Positions 10,501 through 22,500 of a DNA stretch of 64,000 nucleotides are shown here, in pieces. Source of the stretch: Cylicocyclus nassatus (taxonomy: Eukaryota; Nematoda; Chromadorea; Rhabditida; Strongylidae); assembly GCA_958299035.1 (NCBI GenBank), contig CATQJL010000112.1, positions 48,690,941 through 48,754,940 on the forward strand, in the 5' to 3' direction. The translations under genes were made by a program, and so were the position numbers. Within the stretch, counting starts at the first letter, position 1. Each line of letters begins with the position of its first letter. The notes under the pieces are model-generated. The model was not told the DNA's origin and did no database searches. It saw only the letters and a program-made list of their open reading frames with translations.

Positions 10501-13500
10501 AGTAAAAAAAGATTTGCGTTTTGAATCAATTACTCAGAAGCTATCTTCTAACTATTCTCGTAAAACCGAACCTCAAAGACGAAATTTCAAACGCGATTTT
10601 AAGTTTGGTCGCAAGAATTAATGAAGTGCTGCTAGCTAGCAAGTAAATTGTGAAAAATTTCTTTAGCAATAGTCCGTACATTTAACTACTTGAGATATAA
10701 ACATTAGTGCTGAAAGACAAAGAAGAGCTAAAGTAGTACATTTGCGAAATCTTTTGCAAATTCATAGTTTTTCCAAATTAAAAAAAACTCTTTGGGTTGT
10801 AGTGTAGTAGGTTTCCTAATAAGCATTTTTATTCACAGATTGCAGTGCAAGTCCAGCCAAAGTTTGCTTTCTGCACAAAGCTCTACTTACGAATTTAATT
10901 CAATGCAGATTCATAGAAGTCTTGAAAAGCGAAGGCCCGGATTTTACATGAATTTCAGTTTTGGGGGTAGTTTAGATGCATAGTCATCGATAATAAATGG
11001 CACATTGAGGGGTGTAACGAAGTGGGAAAGAAAAGAATATCAACGAAACTGATATTGTAATGTTAGGTCAGCCTAGTCAAATATCGACACTTGATGGAAA
11101 TGAGTTTGGAAGAGTGAGCAAACAGGTTGAGACAAGTTGGAGAAAGGCATGCTTAAGCATTTTTGTATAGAACTAGCTGATCTGCCCGGTCCAGCCCGGG
11201 AAATCACTGATCGGGAATGAAGATAAGGTATTCGGTGGCATTGTAGAAACTGTGTAAAGAACAAAAACAAAATGTGAACACTTATTAGTCGGTAGCATAT
11301 CTCTCTTTCTCCAAATCATGTTCAACACGCAAAACCTAAGCAAGTAGCGCGAGTTAATTGATAGCAGCGCTCATTGTTATTATGAGGATCATTTTTTGTG
11401 ACACTTTGCCGTTAACCGGCTACTTCATCTTCATTCACTGCTTGCCGTCAATTTTTGTGGAGTCGGCAGTACTTTGCACTCGCGCACTTTCCTGGTCCCG
11501 GGATCAACTACAGCGAATGTGAGTTGTCGCTTGTCTTGACATTATTTCTGGTATTGACAAATAATTTGTGCGCAATCTCATGAAAAATTTTGACCCCTCA
11601 TTGTTTAAATTGAGCATGTAACGAAGAAAGCTTTGATTATAAGCGTAAATTGAGCACCTTCCGTACAAAACACTCGCTACAAAGCACTCATGGTCTCTTG
11701 CACGCTAAGGTTTCCGCAGCATAAAATACATTTAGTGCATCCATTTAAATGAGCAATTGAGACTCACATCAAGAACACTTTTCACTGCACTTCGTCAACA
11801 GAATTTCACAATGAGACGTGCCAGCCTTGTTTACATACCCCTGTTTTGATAGCAAATGATAAGAATCATTTTTATTGCAAAGTGCTGCAAATCAATAAAT
11901 CGATAGAAGGACCCAACTAATCGCTACAAAAAGTAGCCTATCATCTGCGCAAGGCTCGAAAACATATGTGTGCAAAGTTTCAGCTTAATCGGTTGAGCGG
12001 CGCGCGTTTCTATAACGCACATACCCTCCAAACTGACAATTTTTGAGTTTTATATATATACCAGTGCGTCACCTCCGCTTCGCGGAGGTTCGCACTGGCT
12101 CTGTTATCGGTATGCCTTATTCATGCTCCCAAAATGATGACTTTGAAACTCACCGCGCGAGGCTGTACATCATAAATGAATTGTAAACAACTGTTCATTC
12201 TTGAAGCATCTCCATGTAAGATCGGTAATTTTGAGAAAGAAAACTTTTTTGCCAAAAAATAAATACGAATTCGAACAGATTATTGAATTTATTTTGGCTT
12301 GATAATTGTTATAAAGATAATAGTCATTTTGGGCTACATTTTCATGCAAAAATCTTTTCAGATATTTATGTAAAACCTTGTCAAATCGACTCTCTACGCG
12401 ATCACTACTTTTTGGCGCTGTTTTCGCGGAAAAGCAAGCTTTTAGAGCACTTTTTGAGCTGGAATTCTTGGAGCGCAGATTTTCTTTGTCAGGCAAATCA
12501 GGACTTTGCAAAAAGTTGAATTACCTAGTTTTGCGCAGCAAAAGCCAGGTGGACCCGCTTGAGGCGCAATTTTTGAAGGACCCGCTTATCGAACTGGTTC
12601 GTCTTTGTGCATGGTGAGCCTACACGCTGGCACGGTATGTTGTGCAAAATTGCAGCCCGATAGCTTAGTTGCAGCTTACTCTATGAATTTCGTGACAGAC
12701 AGATTTACAGACAGACACACACACAAAAAAACAGACGGCCTTAGCGCGTTATTATAGTAGGATAGATGAATGGATTCGCGAATGCGATATCTTATCGCAC
12801 CGCATGGACTAAGTCCATTTTATTCGCAAGAAAAGCCCATTTCGCGAGGACTTTAATATCATTCCTGAACTAACGTAATAGCAAGATATGGGTTAGTAAG
12901 ACATTTGAAAGAAAATAATATTAAAAAAACACAAATTGATGGTTGTATTTGGTATGCATTTTGTGGTCGGATAATGTAATCGCACATGACCAGCTATAGC
13001 AATACAGATGACGAATTGGTGCTATTCATTACTCATTCTCAGAATGCCTCAAACGTAAGAGATCAAGTGTGTTGATTCTGCATTCAAAAACATTCGTGCC
13101 TGAGATTGCAAAGTATCTGGAATCTTTTGACATATTGACGACCATGCAGATTTTTAGTTGTCTGCCTTCTGGGACCAAGCCCTTTTACACACCAGCCCAT
13201 ACTTTTTAACTGTAATCACGCATACTGCCATCTACGGTATACCTACAGTAGATCTGAAAGGATGACAAAAAGGTAGAGGTCGTCCCTAGATTCAGTGCAA
13301 AAGAAAGGTCATGGAATTAGTTTATCTCAGGATACCAGTCATTTTAACAAAATTCAAGTCTTGACACATATGGTGTGTCAAGCGGTCCCACGCGGTAGTC
13401 ATTTGAAGCGGTCGTCAATGTGTTAATGTGAATCTTATTGTGTTAGATTTGGTGCTTTGAGCTCTAGCCACGAAATAGCTTTGATATTCAATTGAACAAC

Positions 13501-16500
13501 TGAAGCAGACGCAAGCACCATATACAGTACAGTGGGACGTTCAGCGAAGCGAACATAATATCTGCAACGAGCGTCATACAAGCGCTCACGGAGTAATTTC
13601 GACGAGATATGCGATCTTTACATTTTGGGCAAAATTCATGAGAACGTGTTTTCGTAGGCTCGTAAGTCGGCGAATTTCAAGGAATGGAGCCTGAGTAATA
13701 CACCATTCGATAGCACACTTCCTAGTAACTTTGACTGAGAAAAGCAAGCAGGCAAGGTTTCTGACAGATACGCGAGAAGTGCCGCCAAAATTACGCACTT
13801 TCGTGATGCAGTTACAGTCACCTCACCGTATCTCTCCAAAAAGACCCCGTAATCCTCAAAGACCACGATTTTCGTAAAGAGCGTGTTCGAAAACCTCTAT
13901 AAGCGAAGTTTCCCTACAATTCAAGAGCATCAACATTTTGACCAAAATCCATCGGCGAGCTTCCGGAGCGTAAGAGAAAAAGTGGAATAATCCGAACATA
14001 TCGGAAATGCTCGTAGAGGTTATGCGACCTGCTGATTTCGAAACTCACATCTGCTTAGCAAGATAGCTTCGTATTCTGCGGATATGGCGAGTAGAATTTG
14101 GGACGACAAGATTTTTCCACAATTCACTCGCCATTCTACTTTCTTTAAAAAGGTAACTGCGGCTACTATTTAACACATTATAGTCTACAGAAAAAGTGCT
14201 ATCGAAATATCCTCGCTGGAATGTACTCGGGACAATGCTCGCTGCTTTACACCTTCGCGAAAAGACGTTCTCAGAAAGATTCATGAATACTGAAATCGAA
14301 ATATCAAGGACATGCTGTGTATGAGAAAAATCGCCTTGATGAGCTGAGCAAGGCGCTGCTTTCGGGTTCAAAACATACTTATTCCGAAGGAAGTTATGGC
14401 GAGTAGAATTTAGAAACGCGTGATTTTTTCAAAATTTCCAACGCTTCTATCTCCTTTGAAAAGAAGTCTGAGCTTACTTTTTAGCGCACAATAATCTACA
14501 AGAACAGCTTTATGGAATAGTACTTAGTAAAGTCTTCTATGTTGGGAAGGCGTCGCTTCACATATTCGCGAAAGGACCTCCGTAGAACAAACTGAAAAAA
14601 CTGAAAACGGAATATCGAAAACATCGTACCCCCACTTCCAATATATCAGAAGATTCTCCGCGCCGAGTTGAATCAAATGGTGGCTTTAAATCCAGAATTC
14701 GTCCACTCTGAAGCGAGATATGGCCACGCGACGCTGATGTATGGACATGTCCATACATGTGTGGACATGTATGGACATGTCCATACATGTATGGACATGT
14801 CCGTACATGTCCATACATGTCCATACATTTGCGTCTATTTTTCAAAAAATGTGAGCGGTATTGTAAATGTAAAAAACCCTCAAAAACGAAACGTCGACTA
14901 TAAAAACGGAACATATGTTGCGCTTCTTCGGCCACAAAAAGGATGTACCCTTTGCTTTTTGTCCCAGAAACGATATCCAGCTTATTTGTAAGCCACCTGT
15001 GCCGAGTCCTGTATTGAACTCTCAAACGCGTTTGTTTAGAGACTGATGCTTTTGGCAAGATTCCTGCGGGCTTGATGCAGTATACGATTGTTAATACAGG
15101 ATCGTACTCAGAATGCATGAATATAGTGGCACCATACAAGTTGCAATACTGTTATATGGTCGCCAGTGCAGTAATGGTATGCAACCACTTTTTAAAATGC
15201 ATAACTTAGTTTTCGTGACCCCGTACTGCAGGAAGGACCTTCAATGGGACAAATCGGTCCAAAAATTGCTGTATGTATGCCAAGAAGCTGCACTGAAACG
15301 GTAAAAGATAAAGCGAAGCAAATTATTATTAATATTTAGCTATCATTCAGGACATCACTAAGATTTTGGAGCGCTATAATGTACAACAGTATGTACAACA
15401 GTATGTACAACAGTATGTGCCATTCAACTTCACCTTCACTACTGACACGAATTGTGTACCGTCAAAAAACACATACTCCCCAAATTTTTGGGTGTTCATG
15501 TAAGCTTTACCATTTCTTATGACCTTGTACTGATCAACTTCCAGTCAATTTATTAGAAGATAAAAATTTTTTTACATTGATTAAGAGGGATTGGACTGTT
15601 TACAATCCACTTTATGCACCACTGCATGTTACAAAGACTGCCTTCGCTTAAAAAGAGTACGCTTAATCTGGTTTCAGGCCAGCTTCTCATTAGTAATTGC
15701 GACGCATCCGCAGCACGCTCGTGCTGCCTCCAATGCACTCTTCTCGTTTTGCGATAATTTCTCTCTTCTCTGTATTATTTTGTTGCTATGAAATCTCAAT
15801 GCTACTCACAAGAAAATCAAGTTTAGTCGAAGCGGATGTAGTGTACAACTATACTGAAGAGCATAAAACGCTGGGTATTTATCCGCGAAACACTTGTGGA
15901 CAAAGAGCCAATGAGCGTTTATTGGAGAAAAAAGTGAATACGGATCTAGGAAGTGAGCTGCTGAAATCTTTCTAGCCCTCAAATAGAGCAAACAAGTGTG
16001 ATACATTTTTTACCTAGAAGTATCTATCGTATGTTCTTTAATGATTATCACTGCTCCACTGAAGCGCTAAGGAAAATGTTGCAAGGATTTTCGTACTTCT
16101 TGTACATGCAATTTTTTGCATCAAGAGACGCGCATAACTCCTCGCTCATGAACTTTCCGCAGATAAGGAAGGCAGATTTGAGATCAGCGCTTTATACTCT
16201 TCAATAGGGACACATCACATCTGAAAAAGCCATTCGACTTAACATGGTTCCTTTGTTAGGTGTGAACACCTACGAAATAGCCGGTGAGGAATTAATACGA
16301 ATTCTTTTGTTTCAAATATTCTCGATTATTCCCAGAATAGTGAAGATTTGAGTAATTTCTGAAGATTATATCTTCATAAATTTCTACCATAGAATGAGAG
16401 AGTTTGTTAGATTGATTGTACAGTATACATGCTTTTAAGTCGACGTAAAACTTTCTAAGAAGCCAGTAGTATGCTCACAGGAAAGAAACGCCTCAAAAAT

Positions 16501-19500
16501 GATGCTCGGCTTGTTCTATTACTAAGCATTATTATGAACGGAAAGCAATGAGGCACTTAGAGGATAATCTTAGGTTTCCTAACGAGAAGAAACGACTAGA
16601 TGCTTCAATGTTTGAAAGTTTTCAAAACATATACACCTAGAATGCGAAGTCACTTCGACAAGCTATGGGACCACCCAAAGTACCATTGCTGCAATGGGTG
16701 GACAGTCATCAAATCTACGTTGGCTCGCTGGTGTCAACACTCAAAGCTGTTGTTGTAGTTGTTGTCATTGACAGCATCGACAGCAAAGACGTTGTACCCT
16801 TCTCCGCCATTAAAGGCAGCGTCCGGGCAAAAAGGCGATTTTGAGATTTTGTGCTTACCCGGGCCTATTCGCTATGCTGAATCCGAAAATCACCACTAGA
16901 GAGCGCGAAAACGGCGAAAAATGGGTCTAACGCAGGAGGAAAATCAGCAGGGGGCGGAGCGTCCGAGAAGGTGGATTCTCGCTTCCAGCTTCCGGAGCAA
17001 TCTTATCGGTTCCGATCTCAAATCACTCGTTTGTACTTGGCCGGTAGCGATGTTACGGCGACTAAAGGAACCGAGAAGATAGCTCCGGAAGCTAGGAGCG
17101 AGAATCCACTCTCTCGGACGCTCCGCCCCCTGCTGATTTTCCTCCTGCGTTAGACCACTTTTTCGCCGTTTTCGCGCTCTCTAGTGGTGATTTTCGGATT
17201 CAGCATAGCGAATAGGCCCGGGTAAGCACAAAATCTCAAAATCGACTTTTTGCCCGGATGCTGCCTTTAAGAAGAATTTTTCACCACCGCTTAATTCTGT
17301 GTTCTTATTGTTAGTTCTTTACGCTCTATCCATTCATGTGCAAGACATCCCAACTTTCGCCAGTCTGGGAAAATATAGCGACAACAATCATTCGGTTTCG
17401 TAGCGCCAAAAAATCGCGTTTGTAAAGTTTTTTTGCCTTTTTCTTCGGAAATCAACAAAGCGTTTGCGTAATCAATAAACCTTTGACAGAGCATGAAAGT
17501 CCTTTATTGCGATAGTGTCACAGCAGTTTTCAGCCAAAACTAGCGCAACTTTCTTTTTTTGCAGATGTCCAACATTAGGGTGTCCCACATAATTTTTCTT
17601 ACCATTTCTATTACGATCGTTGTCTTTTTGTATCTTTTCTTCAACTGATGTGGTTTCGGTAATCAATCGACAGGGCAAAGCAAGCTTTACAAAATGGGTA
17701 TCACTAGTCTGCCCAAATCTTACGTACTTCATGTGGAATTTTGAGCTGAAGTCTGAAAGCAGTCAGAAGCGAAGGTTTCCGTGAAAAACGTATCTCCACC
17801 CCAAAAAATCTTATTAATTTCCCATTTATCCTAGCATACGCCTGACATGTCAAACATTCAATTATACGAATTCCATATTTTTTTCGATGGTTAGAAATAG
17901 AATAAGTGGGGTAGTATAGAAAACCCCGCCCCAAAACGCCCTGAGCTCCTCCCAAGCACGTAATCACATTGCTCATACGTACAGAAGTACGACCATGTTT
18001 CTGCAAACTTTGTAGGTGCCCCAATTCTCAGCAAATGTTGACGTTTAGGGTGAAAACGGTAAAAAAAAATTATGGGACACCATAATACCTTCTCATCTTG
18101 AAGCTTTCATACCCATTCCCTTTAGAAAAGAACGACTCAAGCGGATCAGATCCTGCGCTCTTGCCTCACCGGAACTCGAACATTTCCTTACGCTTGTGTT
18201 AAGGAAAAAGGTGTCAAAGTTGCAATCGTCAACAGGCCCAAGCGGGGCGGCCGCGCAGGGTAGAAGCTGCTCGAATTCCTCAGTTCAAGTGACACAGAGA
18301 GTACCACAAATTTACAATTTCTCTATTCGTTGTCGCGATATATTGATGCCGTGCTAAAATGTTCGAATCTGCTATTAAACCCGGAGTTTCCTTGGCTGAA
18401 AAAATATTGAGTTCACCTTCACGATCTATCTCGCATAGGTGGAGCTAATCTACTCCTAATTTTGATACAAAATCAACATACATTTTTTTTTCAAACCATT
18501 AAGTCTCCTTACACTCTATCCAATCGTTTCCTTATTCGGCAAGAAGTGTTTTAGCGTGACTAATAATGCTCTCTAACGTGACCTCCACCGACTCAAAAGA
18601 TGTAAAAGTCTTCTTTATTTTGTCATCAAAACAATATTCATAAGATATCCAACACTCGCAACTTGCTTACTATTAAATTTGCAAGCCCGCGAAATTTGTT
18701 TTTACGGTTGATGTGGTATCGCTAGAATCGCAGGCGACGAATTGTGACGTCTATAGTGCGTATTCAGCTTGAAGAATCTTTGCAAATTACAACTCCCAAG
18801 CTGCGAAGCTTGCGTTTTGTTATTTGATTATTCCTGATGTTGTAACAAAGCTGTCATAATTTTCTTTTACAAATTCGTGTAATTAGTAACAGAAACATCT
18901 ATTACAGAGCATAAATGTGTTCATTAAACTCCAAACAAATAATTTCAGCAGTGTTGTGGCGTTTTTTTCAATCTGGGCAATCTTTGCAACTATTACTGAC
19001 TATATTCTGGATACGTACTACAAAGATAAGGTACATGGTACAGGTAAGAAGAACAAATTTGCATACTTTATTTAGGCGACGTAATTATTGTGCGTTTCGA
19101 ATTAGACACGATAGAGAGCGTTCACGCTCGCAGATTGCAGATTTTGCACACCATAGAATACACTAAATAATTATTTATCAGCTGTCAGATTCAATGTAGG
19201 GGTCTTGCAGATTTATTGAAGCTGACAAATGTCTGCAATGCGCCGCTCTCACCCAGAACCTGCAAGTTGATGTTGCCATTTGTCGTAACTTAGAATCTTC
19301 TTTATAAGTTAGATGCCAATTTAGCTTCTTACATTGGAAGAAAGAAAGTAACCAATTTCACGAAAGTAGGAAATGAGGAAATGCTTGAAAAGATTGAACA
19401 TTTCTGCAAGCATACGTTCCCTTACCTCCACACAGTATTTCCCGGCTCCCCAGCCCATAGGCTAGCAAAGTCGAAAAAACTTGTGTTGGTCATTGATTTG

Positions 19501-22500
19501 GATTAGTCCCACTCACTTACTGCCTAGGCGTCCGAGTTGCTTCGCCAGTACTGTGCTACCGTTGTATTAGATCGTCGATACGGTCATTACGTTGCGTGTC
19601 CGCCTTATATTAGGTTGATTCATGATTAATGCACGTTTTCTATACTTCAACTTTCAGCCGAGGTATTTCTTTTTTTGGAAAGACATTTCCGGCGCCATAA
19701 AAACTACTGTAACCATCAAACCAGTGGTTATGAAACAGATACTTTTGCATGACTGTATCTATCATAAAAAAGATTTTCTTGCCTGGAGATTGCCAACAAC
19801 TTTTTTCGGAAACCTCTACTTTGAGAGAGCATAACCTGTACTTGAATGAAGTAGGATAAAGCAGACTTCGCTCATCATGTAGCCAGGGGTCTCTTTGAGC
19901 AGTAATGCCAAGCTTGAATTTTAAGGAAAAAATTTGAAAGAAATCGCTAAAAAGTCGAAAGTGCTCACTTTTTTTCTGGCATCTCGGCGGGTTCAAAAAT
20001 CGGTCATTTTTGAAATTATTTCATTTATCTCCGCGGGAAAGTGAGAAAACCTTAGCGCTTTTCTACCATCAAATGAACTAGGTCTACCCTTGCATGATAG
20101 TGCAAAAGACCTGCAATCGCCTTTTGCTTCAAAGTTTTATGTGGCACGGAAGGGCCGCGATGATCGTCAAAGTTCGCAATTGAATTTCTCGGCTCAGAAT
20201 TCATGGAGAATTTTGTTCAAACAGCATCTTGTAGCACAAAGTTTTCTAATCCTTAAGCATATTTTTTATAATTGATCCGCTCATTCCTCATGGATTTAGG
20301 GCAAAAAGAGTGAAAAGCAAAAATTTTGGGATTTAGTCTCTTTCATTTGAAGGCTCAGAACTTTGGAATGAACGGAGATGTATGAAAGCGAAGGGGGCCA
20401 CGTAAGAAACTAGAAAAAACGCTCTTAGATGGCGAAAGGTTTTTGAGGGAATTGTTTACACATCAAAGCTATTGGAAGAAGAGGTGAGAAAAACGTGCGT
20501 TAAATATGAATCAACCTAATATTTGGTCACACGATAACTATCCACCAAACCTCAACCCCTATCAATAAATCATAAAATCAATATATGTCAAGGTAGTATG
20601 ACATCCGTCACGAGGTGCATCGTGCAAACATTCTGCTAAATTTTTTGGTGGTATTCATTCCTTTGCTACAAACTGTATTTCTAGCTTTCTCTATGCTACA
20701 GAAAGCTTTCCAGGACGTACCCTACATGTAGTATGTCGATTAGTACTTCCTTTGCGCATATACGAAGCATTTGCAGGCCCTCCCGTGCACCTCTAATCGA
20801 TGTACGTTAATGACAGATGCTTAAGATTAAGCGTAACTTGACTAGCTTCCAGCTTAGTGTTTTGCATCCGCTTTAGACCCCGGACAGACTTCACGCGATT
20901 TGATCGTCGCGACTCAATCGCCGACATTTCCATTCATTTTCATTTCACATTCAAAAATTTCGGGCTGGAAAAGTATCACAACCGAAATCAAAGTTGATCG
21001 GCAGTTGGAATGATGTTGTAACAGTTGTCTCGTCGCGATTCAGTCGCGACGATCAAGTCGCGTGAAGTCTGTCCGAGGCCTTACAATTCATGCTAAACTG
21101 CTTTGACATCGCTCAGCTCTCATCTGAACCTATACCTGTATAGTTTTTGAAAATTGATTGAACTGCTGACTTTGCCAAACCCTAGTTCGCAACTAGCCTG
21201 AAGATCAACCCATTATGCCCGAGAAAGACATTAAGCCTGTGTTTCTTCTATATTTGCACTCAATTCATGGTTGAGAGTTAGCTGGTATGCGACGCAATAA
21301 GACGTAAACGTATTATTCTCACATCGTCATCGTCGTCGCTCCATCTATAACGAAATTTTGTGGGTGGTGATTTTCTTGTTAGTGCTGTGGAAGTATTCGA
21401 AGAGAGATTGACTTAAAGGCAGTGTCCGGGCAAAAACTCGATTTTGAGATTTTGTGCTTACCCGGGCCTATTCGCTATGCTGAATCCGAAAATCCACATT
21501 GGAGAGCGCAAAAATGACGAAGAAAGACTCTAACACTGGAGGGAAATCAGCAAGTGGGCGGGGTCTTCCCCACGTGAATTCACGGTCCCAGTTTCCGGAG
21601 CGATCTTCTCACTTCCGATTTCAGGTCATGCGTTCGCATTTGGTCTGTGGAGATGTCAGGACGGTTAGCGGAATTAAAAAGATCGCTTCGGAAGCTGGGA
21701 CCGTGAATTCACTGTGGGGAGGACCCCGCCCACTTTTGATTTCACTCCTGTGTTAGAGCCCTTTTTTGCCGTTTTCGCACTTTCCAGTGTGGATTTTCGG
21801 ATTCAGCATGGCGAATAGGCCCGGGTAAGCATAAAATCTCAAAATCGACTTTTTGCCCGGACACTGCCTTTAAGTTGACTTGCCTTGACTGCTGCAAATT
21901 CTCAACTTGATTTTTCGACACAATTAATTTTGCACTGCAACGAGGTAATCAAGAGAAGAAGGCCAACAACCGAAACTGCATTGCATTTGCGCAAATGGTC
22001 ATATCGCGGTTTGTCTGTGCAGCAAATTGCATTCTTTAAGCGATACGGATTGTCTTTTTGATGTTAATGCTAGCCCTCGCCGTATTTAAATCCTATAAAA
22101 TAGGTTTTTAAGACACAAACATTTCACAAATTTTGTGGAGCAACGCTAAGAACCGCTAAGACAAGCAACTTAACTAGATATGACAATCATTTACCCAATG
22201 GACAACTAAGTCCATAAGTCCTTTGTTCTGTTGGGAATGAGATGTAGGTGATCGTTTCAAGCTTGTCGTGTTTGCTTCCTTTCATCCGCTAAGTATTTCC
22301 GCAATACAAATTCAAGTTTTAGTACTAAATCTACTAGGCCGTTCCGAAAGTAATGTCGCTTTTTACAAAATGCTTTTTACAATATTCTGCAGCATAAAAA
22401 TCCTCGGAAGCTTTTTAGTGCGTTGGATGCAGTTTTTCACTCTCTTTTGAGTAGTTGTTTTCCCATTCCACTTTGGCAAACGAGCTCTCAGAAAACAAAA

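Larger units (their letters stand above)
9885..12880. repeat. Possible element with ends related to ctggaatgatat...aaagtcc
   Basis: 9890-9945 and 12825-12880 are inverted partners (GGAATGATAT, AAAGTCC, AAATGGGCTTT in the same order). The inside contains the interspersed repeats at 11168-12057 and 12058-12765. Low confidence as one element. Confidence 0.35.
5286..14863. mobile_element. 9.6-kb structure with about 1-kb terminal inverted repeats in intron 2 of gene A
   Basis: The left arm is 5286-6304 and the right arm 13791-14863, inverted and nearly identical. Both arms carry a 108-aa ORF shadow (5718-6044 and 14371-14045), so that ORF is repeat sequence, not a gene. The outer ends read TA then CAATACCGCTCACA, and the flanking TA at 5284-5285 and 14864-14865 fits a TA target duplication. 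The inside holds a Naiad element, other repeats and no recognisable DNA transposase. It may be a long-TIR DNA transposon, a fold-back element, or two MITE arms joined by later insertion. Gene B lacks it at the same intron. Confidence 0.75.
5157..15039 (+). other. Intron 2 of gene A (9.9 kb)
   Basis: It contains the 9.6-kb long-TIR structure and its cargo. The matching intron of gene B is 149 bp. In 9600-13790, outside the listed repeats, I see no coding sequence; 13586-13866 holds only short ORFs next to the right arm. 12900-13560 shows nothing recognisable. Confidence 0.7.
15500..18948 (+). other. Intron 5 of gene A (3.4 kb)
   Basis: It contains a decayed relative of the TWA-duplicating MITE family (about 16040-16250), the 453-bp TTAA palindrome (16814-17266) and a TIR element (17576-18082). 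The stretches 15500-16000 and 18090-18940 show nothing I recognise. Confidence 0.6.

Noticed and set aside
14558..15139. 193-aa minus-strand ORF as a gene
   Set aside because: It runs through the repeat arm and the atgtccatac array and then antisense across exon 3 of gene A.
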